DNA of 64,000 nt, taken from assembly GCA_035540635.1 (NCBI GenBank), contig DATLGH010000019.1, forward strand, positions 1 through 64,000. Direction: 5' to 3'. This stretch comes from Egibacteraceae bacterium. GTDB lineage: Bacteria; Actinomycetota; Nitriliruptoria; Euzebyales; Egibacteraceae. Made by a program: the position numbers and the translations under genes. The notes beneath the pieces are model-generated. The model made no database searches. It saw only the letters and a program-made list of their open reading frames with translations, and was not told the DNA's origin. Shown here one piece after another: positions 1 to 11,446 of this stretch. The first letter of the stretch is position 1. Each line of letters starts with the position of its first letter.

Positions 1-54
1 GGACCGGCGTGCGCGGGCGGGCCGGCGTGCGCGGGCGGACCGGCGTCCTCCTGC
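1..54. repeat. 18-bp tandem repeat inside the partial gene
   Basis: Three 18-base units start at 1, 19 and 37. The first two differ only at position 3, and the third diverges after its first ten bases. They encode the AGPPAH hexapeptides of the partial minus-strand protein. The array may continue beyond the window edge. Confidence 0.7.
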
Positions 55-443
55 CGATCCGCGTCCTCCTGCGCCCCGGCGTCCGCAGCATCGGCCGCCC
101 GCCGCTCGGCGTTGTCGTGGGCCTCCTGCGCCGCGCGGTCCGAGGGGCCGCCCGGGTTGGCGGGGGTGGACTCGGGGGCATGGCCCTGCGCGGGCGTCGC
201 GTTGGCCCGATCGAGGCCGTGCTGACCGGGTGCGCGGGGACGCGCGGTGGCGGTCTCCGGCAGGGAATCGGTGAGCGCCGCCTCCGGCGTGGGCTCGGGC
301 GCGCCGCCGGACGCCGTCAGCACCATGCTGCCGGCGCCCGCGCCGGCGGCGAGCACCGCGGCAGCCGCCGCGGCTACGAGCCCCTTGCCGAGCAAGCCGG
401 CCGCCGCCGCCCTGCCGGCGACTCCCGTGAGCAAACCTGACAT
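1..443 (-). CDS. Alanine/proline-rich anchored protein, 3' end off window
   Basis: Not recognised. The reading frame runs leftwards from an ATG at 441-443 with a GGGGA Shine-Dalgarno motif about 7 bases upstream, and leaves the window after 147 codons, so the C-terminus is missing. Residues about 10-40 are an Ala/Gly/Leu-rich hydrophobic stretch that could be a signal or single membrane anchor. The rest is low-complexity Pro/Ala/Asp/Gln sequence ending in copies of the hexapeptide AGPPAH. Such composition suggests an extracytoplasmic spacer, but the function cannot be read from it. It diverges from the ethylmalonyl-CoA mutase gene across a 245-base gap. Confidence 0.6.
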   Translation of the reverse strand, partial: MSGLLTGVAGRAAAAGLLGKGLVAAAAAAVLAAGAGAGSMVLTASGGAPEPTPEAALTDSLPETATARPRAPGQHGLDRANATPAQGHAPESTPANPGGPSDRAAQEAHDNAERRAADAADAGAQEDADRQEDAGPPAHAGPPAHAG

Positions 444-688
444 CGCGCCGTCCCCTGCCTCGCGGATCGCCACCCTCCGGCGTCCTCTCTCGGATGGTCA
501 TCGTCAAGGCCGGGCGCGCGGATACGGCCCGGCGAAGAATTTTCGGGCGCGTGTGAACGAACGTCGACCACCAACGCCCCCGCATCGGGGCCGAAGCGAC
601 CGGCCACCGCCCCGCGTCATGGCGGAGCGTGGGCGGCCGACGCACAATCGCCGGAAGCGGCAACCCGTCGACGAAGGACTGCGAGACC

Positions 689-2680
689 ATGACCGCGCCG
701 CGCGAGAAGGACCCGCCGTGGCTCATGCGGACCTACTCGGGGCACTCGTCGGCCGCGGCCTCCAACGCCCTGTTCCGGGGCAACCTCGCGAAGGGGCAGA
801 CGGGCCTGTCGGTGGCGTTCGACCTGCCGACGCAGACGGGCTACGACGCCGACCACGTCCTCGCGCGTGGTGAGGTCGGCAAGGTCGGGGTGCCGATCTG
901 CTCGATCGAGGACATGCGGGCGTTGTTCGACGGCATCCCCCTCGCGGAGACGAACACGTCGATGACGATCAACGCGACCGCTGCGTGGCTCCTGTCGCTC
1001 TACATCGCGGTCGCGCGGGAGCAGGGCGCCGACCCGGCCGCACTGCGCGGCACGACCCAGAACGACATCATCAAGGAGTACCTGTCGCGGGGCACCTACG
1101 TGTTCCCCCCGCGGGAGAGCATGCGCCTGGTCGCCGACACGATCACCCACGCGGTGCGGGCCGTGCCGAAGTGGAACCCCATCAACGTGTGCAGCTACCA
1201 CCTCCAGGAGGTCGGCGCCACGCCCGAGCAGGAGGTGGCCTACGCCCTGGCCACGGCCACTGCCGTGCTCGACACGGTGCGGGAGTCCGGTCGGGTGGGC
1301 GACGACGCGTTCGCCACCGTCGTCGGGCGGATGAGCTTCTTCCTGAACGCCGGCATCCGCTTCGTCGAGGAGGTCGCGAAGGTCCGTGCCTTCGGTCAGC
1401 TCTGGGACGAGCTCTGCCGCAAGCGCTTCGGGGTCACCGACCCCACCCTTCGGCGCTTCCGCTATGGCGTCCAGGTCAACTCGCTCGGGCTCACGGAGGC
1501 GCAGCCGGAGAACAACATCGCCCGCATCCTCCTCGAGATGCTCGCCGTCACCCTGTCGAAGGACGCCCGTGCCCGGGCGGTACAGCTGCCCGCGTGGAAC
1601 GAAGCCCTCGGACTGCCGCGCCCGTGGGACCAGCAGCTGTCCCTGCGCATGCAGCAGATCCTCGCCTACGAGACCGACCTGCTCGAGCACGACGACGTCT
1701 TCGGCGGCAGCCGGGTCATGGAGGAGCTCACCGCGCACGTCGCGGCGGGCGCCCGCGCGGAGTACGAGCAGGTGCTGCGGCTCGGCGGCGCCGTCGAGGC
1801 CGTCGAGTACATGAAGAGTCAGCTCGTGCGGTCGAACGCGCAGCGGCTCGCCCGCATCGAGTCCGGCGAGCAGACCGTCGTCGGCGTGAACGCCTACACC
1901 ACGACCGAGCCCTCACCGCTCACGACCGGCGCCGACGCCGGATTCCTCACCGTGGACCCCGGGAGCGAAGCGCAGCAGATCGACCGGCTCGAGGCCTTCC
2001 GTGCCAGCCGTGACGGGGCGGCGGTGCGGCGGGCACTCGACGCGCTCCGGCGGGAGGCAGCGCGCGGCGACACGGTCCTGCCCGCCTCGATCGAGGCGGC
2101 CCGGGCCGGGGCGACGACCGGCGAGTGGACCGACGCGCTGCGCGAGGTCTACGGCGAGTACCGGGGGCCGACGGGCGTGGCCGGGGCTGCCGGGCCCTTC
2201 GAGGCCGACGCCCTCGCGACCGCCCGGCGCAAGGTCGCCGCCGCCGAGGCCGCGGTCGGGCGCAAGCTCAAGCTGCTCGTCGGCAAGCCCGGCCTCGACG
2301 GCCACTCGTCGGGCGCGGAGCAGGTCGCGGTCCGCGCCCGCGACGCCGGCTTCGAGGTCGTCTACGAGGGCATCCGCCTCACCCCCGCCCAGATCGTCCG
2401 GGCGGCGGCCGACGAGGACGTCCACGTCGTCGGGCTGTCGATCCTGTCCGGCTCGCACACCGCCCTCGTCCCCGAGGTCGTCGACGGCCTGCGCGCCGAG
2501 GGTCTCGACGTGCCGGTCGTCGTCGGCGGGATCATCCCGGCTCGGGACGCCGAGGTGCTGCGCGCGCGGGGCGTCGCCGCCGTCTACACGCCGAAGGACT
2601 ACGACCTCAGCCGCGTCGTCGGCGAGATCGCCGACCTCGTCGGCGCCCGGGCCGCGCCGCCGCGTCAGGTGACGGGGTAG
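689..2680 (+). CDS. ecm: Ethylmalonyl-CoA mutase (MeaA-type B12 mutase)
   Basis: Adenosylcobalamin-dependent acyl-CoA mutase of about 663 residues. The N-terminal two thirds is the TIM-barrel mutase domain with MRTYSGHSSA and FDLPTQTGYD signatures. The C-terminal ~140 residues are the B12-binding domain with the base-off motif DGHSSG in GKPGLDGHSSGAEQ. Single-chain architecture and the N-terminal sequence resemble Ecm/MeaA, which interconverts ethylmalonyl-CoA and methylsuccinyl-CoA in the ethylmalonyl-CoA pathway, more than two-subunit methylmalonyl-CoA mutase. The ATG at 689 has GAAGGA upstream; an in-frame start at 629 would add an unrelated leader. No other pathway gene (such as crotonyl-CoA carboxylase/reductase) is in the window. 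The 3' end overlaps the convergent threonine ammonia-lyase gene by 16 bases. Confidence 0.85.
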   Translation: MTAPREKDPPWLMRTYSGHSSAAASNALFRGNLAKGQTGLSVAFDLPTQTGYDADHVLARGEVGKVGVPICSIEDMRALFDGIPLAETNTSMTINATAAWLLSLYIAVAREQGADPAALRGTTQNDIIKEYLSRGTYVFPPRESMRLVADTITHAVRAVPKWNPINVCSYHLQEVGATPEQEVAYALATATAVLDTVRESGRVGDDAFATVVGRMSFFLNAGIRFVEEVAKVRAFGQLWDELCRKRFGVTDPTLRRFRYGVQVNSLGLTEAQPENNIARILLEMLAVTLSKDARARAVQLPAWNEALGLPRPWDQQLSLRMQQILAYETDLLEHDDVFGGSRVMEELTAHVAAGARAEYEQVLRLGGAVEAVEYMKSQLVRSNAQRLARIESGEQTVVGVNAYTTTEPSPLTTGADAGFLTVDPGSEAQQIDRLEAFRASRDGAAVRRALDALRREAARGDTVLPASIEAARAGATTGEWTDALREVYGEYRGPTGVAGAAGPFEADALATARRKVAAAEAAVGRKLKLLVGKPGLDGHSSGAEQVAVRARDAGFEVVYEGIRLTPAQIVRAAADEDVHVVGLSILSGSHTALVPEVVDGLRAEGLDVPVVVGGIIPARDAEVLRARGVAAVYTPKDYDLSRVVGEIADLVGARAAPPRQVTG

Positions 2681-3867
2681 CCGGCAGCGAGAAGAGCATC
2701 GACGAGGTCACCGGTGTGGGCGGGGCCCCGGGTCTCGACCTCGATGTGGACCTCGACCTCGATGACACCGAGCCGCGTCCCGAGCCGGTGGTGGGAGATC
2801 GCCACGACGTTCGCACCCGCCGCGCCGATGAGGGCGAGCAGGCCGGACAGCGCGCCCGGGCGGTCCCGCAGGCGGGTGCGGAAGGCGAAGTAGCGGCCCT
2901 CCTCGAACATCCCCGACTGGATGATGCGGAGCAGCAGCAGGGGATCGACGTTGCCGCCCCCGAGCACCACGACGACCGGCTCGATGAGCGTGGCCGCCCC
3001 GTCGAGCAGTGCGGCCAGGCCCGCCGCCCCCGCGGGCTCGACCACCTGCTTCGCCCGCTCGACGAGCAGGAGAACCGCGCGGGCGATCGCCTCGTCGGTG
3101 ACCGTGACCACCTCGTCGACGAGTGCGGCGACGTGGCGGAGGGTCAGCGCACCCGGCGTCTTGACCGCGATGCCGTCGGCGAACGTCGTGACCTCGGCGA
3201 GGGGCCGCGGCTCGCCCGCGGCCAGCGACGCGGGGAAGGCGGCGGCGCCGGCGGCCTGCACGCCGACGATGCGCACCGACGGGCGGACGGCCTTGACCGC
3301 CGCGGCCACACCCGAGACGAGCCCGCCTCCCCCCATCGGGACGATGACCGTGCCTGCGTCGGGCACCTGCTCGAGGACCTCGAGACCGATGGTGCCCTGG
3401 CCGGCGATGACGTCAGGATGGTCGAAGGGGTGCACGAACGTCGCCCCGCGCTCCGCGGTCCACGCCTGCGCGGCGGCGTGGGCGTCGTCGTAGCCGCTCC
3501 CGGTGAGGATGACCTCCGCGCCGTAGCCGCGGGTGGCCTCGACCTTCGGCAACGGCGCACCCGTCGGCATGAACACCGTGGCCGGCACGCCGGCGAGGGC
3601 GGCGGACAGGGCCACGCCCTGCGCGTGGTTGCCCGCCGACGAGCAGACCACCCCCCCGGAGCGCTCGCCGGCGGACAGCTGGGCGATGCGGTTGTAGGCC
3701 CCGCGGATCTTGAACGACCCCGTGCGCTGGAGGTGCTCGCACTTCAGGACCGTGCGCCGCCCGGCGATCGCGCTGATCGCCCGCGACAGCTCCACGGGGG
3801 TAGGCTGCGCCACCCCCTCGAGCCGCTTTGCGGCCTGCTCGATGTCGTCGAGGGTGACGAGGGCCAC
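2665..3867 (-). CDS. ilvA: Threonine ammonia-lyase with C-terminal ACT domain
   Basis: PLP enzyme of 400 residues that deaminates threonine to 2-oxobutanoate for isoleucine synthesis or threonine catabolism. The PLP lysine is K53 in GSFKIRGA, and the phosphate-binding loop is MGGGGLVSG. Residues ~325-400 form one ACT-type regulatory domain (RDRPGALSGLLALIG), the short one-ACT form rather than the two-ACT E. coli IlvA. It follows a 90-aa unknown gene by 13 bases on the same strand and ends inside the convergent ecm gene. Confidence 0.9.
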   Translation of the reverse strand: MALVTLDDIEQAAKRLEGVAQPTPVELSRAISAIAGRRTVLKCEHLQRTGSFKIRGAYNRIAQLSAGERSGGVVCSSAGNHAQGVALSAALAGVPATVFMPTGAPLPKVEATRGYGAEVILTGSGYDDAHAAAQAWTAERGATFVHPFDHPDVIAGQGTIGLEVLEQVPDAGTVIVPMGGGGLVSGVAAAVKAVRPSVRIVGVQAAGAAAFPASLAAGEPRPLAEVTTFADGIAVKTPGALTLRHVAALVDEVVTVTDEAIARAVLLLVERAKQVVEPAGAAGLAALLDGAATLIEPVVVVLGGGNVDPLLLLRIIQSGMFEEGRYFAFRTRLRDRPGALSGLLALIGAAGANVVAISHHRLGTRLGVIEVEVHIEVETRGPAHTGDLVDALLAAGYPVT

Positions 3868-3880
3868 GACGGATCGCGTC

Positions 3881-4153
3881 CTACGCCGACACTCCGGGCA
3901 CGAGCCGGTCGGCCTGTTCGGTCCCGTACCGCTCGGCGATCAGCTGGTGTGCCTCGGCGGCCTCGCACGCCCGGGCCGCGCCGGTCCCGTGGACGTAGTC
4001 GTAGGCGGCGTTGTCCTGCACCCACTGCCCCTCGTGCACCGACTGGTAGGTGTCGTAGTCCTGCCCCGTCTCGACGCGGATGAGCAGGGGCCCCTCGTCC
4101 TCGGCTTCGGCGATCCCCTCGAGGACCGCGTAGTAGCGAAACCGGCGGCTCAT
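3881..4153 (-). CDS. Conserved-looking 90-aa protein of unknown function
   Basis: Not recognised. The ATG at 4153 is preceded by a strong AGGAGG with 7-base spacing, so this is a real gene. The product is small, soluble and rich in Tyr, Glu and Asp (MSRRFRYYAVLEG near the start, several Tyr at 43-52), with no membrane segment. It lies 13 bases upstream of ilvA and 38 bases downstream of the SCO1664-family gene, so it may share a transcript with both. Nothing in it points to a reaction. Confidence 0.6.
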   Translation of the reverse strand: MSRRFRYYAVLEGIAEAEDEGPLLIRVETGQDYDTYQSVHEGQWVQDNAAYDYVHGTGAARACEAAEAHQLIAERYGTEQADRLVPGVSA

Positions 4154-4191
4154 GGAACACCCTCCTGCTCGGAAGGCCTCACCCTACGCGA

Positions 4192-4920
4192 CTACAGCGG
4201 GGGCCACGGGTAGGGCCGGTGACGCTCGTCGACGTCGGGCAGCGCGGCGACCTCGGTGAGGGCCGCGGCCCGCAGTCCGAGCACCTCGATCTCCGTGGGG
4301 CTCAGCAGCTCCTCGAGCTGCTGAACGAGGGCGTCCGCCGGCTGCGCCACGGCGCGTCGCAGCCGCGCGAGGTCCGCACGCAACGCCGCGGGAAGGGGCG
4401 TCCCGCCGAGCTCCCAGATGACCGTCCGCAGCTTCGTCCGGACGTGGAAGGTGAGCCCGTGGTCGACGCCCCAGATGTGCCCGTCCCCGCCGTGCAGGAC
4501 ATGGCTGCCCTTGCGGTCGGCGTTGTTGACGAGCAGGTCGAAGAAGGCCATCCGCGCGAGCGGCGGGTGGTGCTGTGGGTCTTCGACGAGGACGAAGTAG
4601 TGGCGCGACGGGTCGTGCGGCACGAACAGCTGCACCGACCCCAGTCCCAGAGGTCCCTCGCGCAGCACCGTCGGGGGCACGATCCGCCAGCCGAGGAACT
4701 CGCTCACGGCGTAGGCCGCAACCTCCCGGCGGCACAGGGTCCCGTGCGGGAAGTCCCACAGGGGCCGCTCCCCCCGCCGGGGCTTGTAGATCGCGTGCAG
4801 CCGGTCGCGCTTCTCGCCCACCCGCACGAGCAGCGTGTGGTTGCTCGCCTCCGTGAGGTAGCCCCGCACCGCCAGGGGCGCCTCGGCGAGCAGGGGAAGC
4901 ACGTTCTCGTCGGTGCGCAA
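4192..4920 (-). CDS. SCO1664-family protein, PI3/4-kinase-like
   Basis: 242-residue member of an actinobacterial family with remote similarity to phosphatidylinositol 3-/4-kinases. The sequence shows a basic N-terminal segment (IYKPRRGERPLWDFP) followed by a kinase-like core, FFDLLVNNADRKGSH then IWGVDHGLTFH, resembling the catalytic DxxxxN and metal-binding DHG motifs of the lipid-kinase fold. The substrate is unknown. The start is TTG at 4920, three bases past and in frame with the DUF3090 stop, so translation is probably coupled. It is the last gene of the phosphatase / DUF3090 / SCO1664 trio. Confidence 0.75.
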   Translation of the reverse strand: MRTDENVLPLLAEAPLAVRGYLTEASNHTLLVRVGEKRDRLHAIYKPRRGERPLWDFPHGTLCRREVAAYAVSEFLGWRIVPPTVLREGPLGLGSVQLFVPHDPSRHYFVLVEDPQHHPPLARMAFFDLLVNNADRKGSHVLHGGDGHIWGVDHGLTFHVRTKLRTVIWELGGTPLPAALRADLARLRRAVAQPADALVQQLEELLSPTEIEVLGLRAAALTEVAALPDVDERHRPYPWPPL

Positions 4921-4923
4921 GCG

Positions 4924-5442
4924 TCACACCGTGAGGGGTCCGTGGCCGTTCGAGGCCGGACAGACGTGCCCGGAGATGGGGTCTATGGGGCGCGAGCACA
5001 GCCGGCAGGTCTCGCGGGCGCCCGCCTCGACGGCGTAGGCGGCGTACGCGGCGAGCCCGACGAGCTGGTCGCGGTTCATCCAGAACCGGGCCGTGCCCGC
5101 CTCGCCGACGGCCTCGGGCTCCATGAGCTCCTCGGCCTCGAGCAGGAAGCGCTCACCGTCGGCCTCCATGCCGAGGCTCATCGTCCCCGCGCGCCAGGCG
5201 GGCACCGCCGGGTCGACGAGGGCTTGGCGGGCCGTGTCGAGGTCGTCCGGGGTGACCGCGACGTCGACCCGGGACAGCAGCTGGGCCGCCAGCTGCGCGA
5301 GCATGCGCACCTGGTTCTTCTCCACGAGGAGCACGACGAGCTCCCCCCCCTGGCGGCCCTGGACGTAGAACGTGCGCCGGCCCGGCTCACCGACCGCTCC
5401 GGCGGTGATCCAGTCGACGTCGAGCTCGAACGACTCACCCAC
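4924..5442 (-). CDS. DUF3090 family protein
   Basis: 172-residue protein of the DUF3090 family, the middle member of a conserved actinobacterial trio. It begins [23 protein letters not shown] and ends with a probable zinc ribbon: CRLCSRPID followed by GHVCPASNGHGP, giving CxxC plus a further Cys and His residues. The ATG overlaps the 3' end of the histidine-phosphatase gene by 8 bases. Function is unknown; its fixed neighbours suggest a shared pathway with the phosphatase and the kinase-like protein. Confidence 0.75.
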   Translation of the reverse strand: MGESFELDVDWITAGAVGEPGRRTFYVQGRQGGELVVLLVEKNQVRMLAQLAAQLLSRVDVAVTPDDLDTARQALVDPAVPAWRAGTMSLGMEADGERFLLEAEELMEPEAVGEAGTARFWMNRDQLVGLAAYAAYAVEAGARETCRLCSRPIDPISGHVCPASNGHGPLTV

Positions 5443-6091
5443 GACCGGTGGCCTTCCCCGCAGGACGTGCCCGCCGAAACCGCTCCGGCGTCAACGGCCC
5501 GTCGTCGTTGAACCGCAGGAGCATCGGCTGCCCGCCGGGAGCGAGCTGGAGCACGCTCACGGACGCGGGACCGACGTGCAGGCGCTGGAAGAGGTCGAGC
5601 GGCTGACCGATGTAGAAGGCGACGAGCGCCTTGATGACGTCGGCGTGGCTGACCGCCGCGACGAGGTCGCGCGGATGGCGTGCGACGATCGCCTCGACCG
5701 CCTCGACGGCGCGCAGCTGCGCCGCCCGGATCGTCTCACCGTCGGGGAAGCGCACGAGCGAGGGGCGGGCGAGGATGACGGGCCAGAGCTTGGTTCGCGC
5801 CACCTGCTTCAACGGGCGGTCGGTCCACCGCCCGTACTCCACCTCGAGCAATCCCTCGTCGGCGGTCACCGGCAGACCGAGGCGCCCCGCCACGACCTCG
5901 GCCGTCTCCCGGGTGCGCGCGAGCGGGCTCGCGTAGACGGCCTTGACCGGCAGCTTGGCGAGGCGGTCGGCCGCTGCCTCCGCCTGCGCGCGCCCGCCCC
6001 CGTCGAGGCTCGCCTCGGTGCGGCCGCCGAGGCGCTTGCCGGTGGCGGCGGTCGTGGCATGGCGGATGAGCAGAAGCGTCGTCATGTCCAC
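5435..6091 (-). CDS. Histidine-phosphatase-like protein, MSMEG_4193 family
   Basis: 218-residue branch-2 phosphoglycerate-mutase-fold protein. LLLIRHATT carries the RH catalytic motif near residue 8, [13 protein letters not shown] follows near 55, and VAAVSHADV supplies the second histidine near 150. These are hallmarks of phosphohistidine phosphatases/mutases. It leads the operon with DUF3090 and the SCO1664-family protein. Translation can begin at GTG 6091 or ATG 6085; a TAGGCT -10 element ends at 6096, so the mRNA is leaderless or nearly so. The substrate is unknown. Confidence 0.8.
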   Translation of the reverse strand: MDMTTLLLIRHATTAATGKRLGGRTEASLDGGGRAQAEAAADRLAKLPVKAVYASPLARTRETAEVVAGRLGLPVTADEGLLEVEYGRWTDRPLKQVARTKLWPVILARPSLVRFPDGETIRAAQLRAVEAVEAIVARHPRDLVAAVSHADVIKALVAFYIGQPLDLFQRLHVGPASVSVLQLAPGGQPMLLRFNDDGPLTPERFRRARPAGKATGRG

Positions 6092-6095
6092 GGCC

Positions 6096-6101
6096 AGCCT
6101 A
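6096..6101 (-). promoter_or_regulatory. -10 element (TAGGCT) for the phosphatase trio
   Basis: TAGGCT lies 4 bases before GTG 6091 and 10 before ATG 6085 on the minus strand. This spacing fits transcription starting at or just before the first codon, common in Actinomycetota. No clear -35 box was seen. Confidence 0.45.
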
Positions 6102-6176
6102 AGCGACGTCGGCCCGTCCGACCTCGCCCGCTACGCTGCCCCGGGCACGCTCACGCCGGGACGAAGGAGCGCAGGG

Positions 6177-7577
6177 ATGGGCGACACCCGCACGGAACGC
6201 GACTCGATGGGCGAGGTCGAGGTGCCGGCCAGCGCCTACTACGGCGCGTCCACGCAGCGGGCCGTGGCGAACTTCCCGATCTCCGGCCAGGGGATCCCCA
6301 CCGGGCTCATCCGCGCGCTCGCGCTCGTCAAGGCCGCCGCGGCCGTCGTCAACCACGCGCAGGGGCTGCTCGACGACGCGCGGTTCCGTGCCATCGCCCA
6401 GGCCGCCGAGGAGGTCGCGGACGGCGTACTCGGTGGCCACTTCCCCGTCGACGTGTTCCAGACGGGGTCGGGGACGAGCTCGAACATGAACGTGAACGAG
6501 GTCATCGCCAACCGCGCGATCGAGCTGCTGGGCGGCCAGCTCGGGTCGAAGGACCCCGTGCACCCCAACGACCACGTCAACGCCGGCCAGTCGTCCAACG
6601 ACGTCTTCCCCACCGCGGTCCACCTCGCCGTCCACGAGGCCGTGACCGCCCGGCTCCTCCCATCCCTGCGGCGCCTGCAGGCCTCGCTCGAGCGCAAGGC
6701 CCGGGAGCTCGCCGACGTCGTGAAGCCGGGGCGCACGCACCTCATGGACGCCACCCCCGTGACCCTCGGGCAGGAGTTCTCGGGCTACGCCCGTCAGGTC
6801 GAGCTGGGAATCGCCCGCGTGGAGGCGACGCTGGAGCGCCTCGCTGAGCTGCCGCTCGGGGGCACCGCGGTGGGCACCGGTCTGAACGCGCCGGAGGGGA
6901 TGACCGACGGGGTGATCGCCGAGCTGCGGCGCCGCACCGGCATCGCGACGCTCCGCGAGGCCACGAACCACTTCGAGGCGCAGGGCGCCCGCGACGCGCT
7001 CGTCGAGGTGAGCGGGGCGTGCAAGGTCGTCGCCGTGTCGCTCACGAAGATCGCCAACGACCTGCGGTGGATGGGGTCGGGTCCGCGCACGGGACTCGCG
7101 GAGATCCGCCTGCCGGAGATCCAGCCGGGCAGCTCGATCATGCCCGCCAAGGTGAACCCCGTCATACCCGAGTCGGTCACCCAGGTGGCCGCGCAGGTGA
7201 TCGGCAACGACGCCGCGGTGACCGTCGGGGGGCTGTCGGGCAACTTCGAGCTGAACGTCTACATCCCGATGATGGCGCGCAACGTCCTCGAGTCGGTGCG
7301 CCTGCTCGCGACCTCCGCGGAGAACTTCGCCGCGCGGTGCGTCGACGGCGTCGTCGCGAACGTCGAGCGTTGCACGGAGCTCGTCGAGAAGAACCTGTCC
7401 ACGGTCACCGCGCTGGTGCCGGCGATCGGCTACGACCGGTCCGCCGAGCTCGCGAAGCAGGCGCTCGTCGAGGACCGCCCGTTGCGGGAGGTCGTGAAGG
7501 CCGCGGGCGTGCTGCCCGACGAGGAGGTCGACCGCATCCTGGACAACAGGCGCATGACCGAGGGCGGCGTGCTGTGA
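6177..7577 (+). CDS. fumC: Class II fumarate hydratase
   Basis: 466-residue class II fumarase, hydrating fumarate to L-malate in the TCA cycle. The signature [12 protein letters not shown] lies near residue 319, with the substrate-binding [10 protein letters not shown] and [12 protein letters not shown] segments upstream. The ATG at 6177 has AAGGAG eight bases upstream; the long open leader before it overlaps the divergent phosphatase gene and is not coding. It ends four bases before the convergent nitrobindin-like gene. Confidence 0.95.
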   Translation: MGDTRTERDSMGEVEVPASAYYGASTQRAVANFPISGQGIPTGLIRALALVKAAAAVVNHAQGLLDDARFRAIAQAAEEVADGVLGGHFPVDVFQTGSGTSSNMNVNEVIANRAIELLGGQLGSKDPVHPNDHVNAGQSSNDVFPTAVHLAVHEAVTARLLPSLRRLQASLERKARELADVVKPGRTHLMDATPVTLGQEFSGYARQVELGIARVEATLERLAELPLGGTAVGTGLNAPEGMTDGVIAELRRRTGIATLREATNHFEAQGARDALVEVSGACKVVAVSLTKIANDLRWMGSGPRTGLAEIRLPEIQPGSSIMPAKVNPVIPESVTQVAAQVIGNDAAVTVGGLSGNFELNVYIPMMARNVLESVRLLATSAENFAARCVDGVVANVERCTELVEKNLSTVTALVPAIGYDRSAELAKQALVEDRPLREVVKAAGVLPDEEVDRILDNRRMTEGGVL

Positions 7578-7581
7578 CCTG

Positions 7582-8058
7582 CTACGTGCGCCGGAGGGTG
7601 GCGGCGAGGTGGTGCCTGAGCGGCTGGCCGACCGCAGCCATGCGCACGAGGTAGCTCAGCTCCTCGCCGTCGACGTCGATGTCGCGCTCGAGCGCGTCGA
7701 CCCGCTTGGCCGTGGGGGTGCGTGCCACCGTGGCCGTCGCGAGCCGCAGCGCCGCGCCCTCCACCCGACCGGTGTAGACCTCGACGATCCCGGTCGGGTG
7801 CGCGAGCACGAGCTCGACGGCGCCGCCGCCGGTGTGGCGGAGGTAGCCCGACTCGGCGTGCAGCGGTCGCCCGTCGTCGGGCGCCCACGTCCGCTGGGTG
7901 TAGGCGAGGAAGGGCTTGCCGGCATGCCCGAACGCGATGCGCTCGCAGTAACGAAACGGCGCGATCGTCGGGTACTCCCCCGAGCCCGCGCCCTCCCAGG
8001 ACCCGAGCAGGAACGCGAGTGGTTCCAGCGCCTCGTGCAGCGGCGGGTGGTCCGCCAT
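7582..8058 (-). CDS. Nitrobindin-like heme-binding beta-barrel protein
   Basis: About 158 residues of the FABP-like / DUF1794 family. The N-terminal LLGSWEGAGSGEYP contains the GxWxGxG motif of nitrobindins, and a conserved histidine sits near the C-terminus in PLRHHLAA. Characterised nitrobindins are all-beta heme proteins that bind NO or isomerise peroxynitrite; whether this one does is inferred. The ATG at 8058 is favoured over GTG 8064 because GGGAGG is six bases upstream of the ATG but only one from the GTG. Confidence 0.75.
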   Translation of the reverse strand: MADHPPLHEALEPLAFLLGSWEGAGSGEYPTIAPFRYCERIAFGHAGKPFLAYTQRTWAPDDGRPLHAESGYLRHTGGGAVELVLAHPTGIVEVYTGRVEGAALRLATATVARTPTAKRVDALERDIDVDGEELSYLVRMAAVGQPLRHHLAATLRRT

Positions 8059-8125
8059 CGTCACCCTCCCGGGTCGGTGCGGGCCGGGCGCCCGGTCATC
8101 GTCTGCGACCAGCCTGCACGGGCCA

Positions 8126-8458
8126 TCAGCCGTCGTCCACGCCGAGCCGGGCGCCCGGCACGACGCCCCAGCGCGCGAAGGCCCCCGCTTCCGCCTCGAT
8201 CACGGCGGCGCTCGAGGGGACCGGCCGTGAGCACCGGTTCGGGCGCATCCGCACAGTCCGGAGGACGACCAGGTGCCGGTCGCAGAACGCCACGTCGATG
8301 GTGAACACCATCCGGAACGTGTGCACGATGCTCGCCGGGCACAGGAGCATCGCGCCGTCGACCCCGTTGCGGCCGATGAGCCCCCGGCGGCGGGTGTCGA
8401 GCGTGGTCGCCAGCTCCAGCGGCGCGACCAGCCGGCCGTTGCACATCAGCCCAGCCAC
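8126..8458 (-). CDS. DUF192 domain protein
   Basis: 110-residue DUF192 protein: TLDTRRRGLIGR near the start, then HTFRMVFTIDVAFCD, and a C-terminal EAEAGAFARWGVVPG. Many DUF192 proteins are exported, but no signal peptide is visible here. Function is unknown. The GTG at 8458 and an ATG four codons later are both possible starts; neither has a clear Shine-Dalgarno sequence. It follows glnD by 32 bases on the same strand and is probably on its transcript. Confidence 0.7.
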   Translation of the reverse strand: MAGLMCNGRLVAPLELATTLDTRRRGLIGRNGVDGAMLLCPASIVHTFRMVFTIDVAFCDRHLVVLRTVRMRPNRCSRPVPSSAAVIEAEAGAFARWGVVPGARLGVDDG

Positions 8459-8490
8459 TTATCCGGCGACCCCGCGCCGCGACGAGGGCG

Positions 8491-11442
<2,952 letters not shown>

Positions 11443-11446
<4 letters not shown>

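Noticed and set aside
444-688. Cobalamin riboswitch before the B12-dependent mutase
   Set aside because: No B12-box-like sequence or matching stems seen; only a 5-bp hairpin CCCCG/CGGGG.
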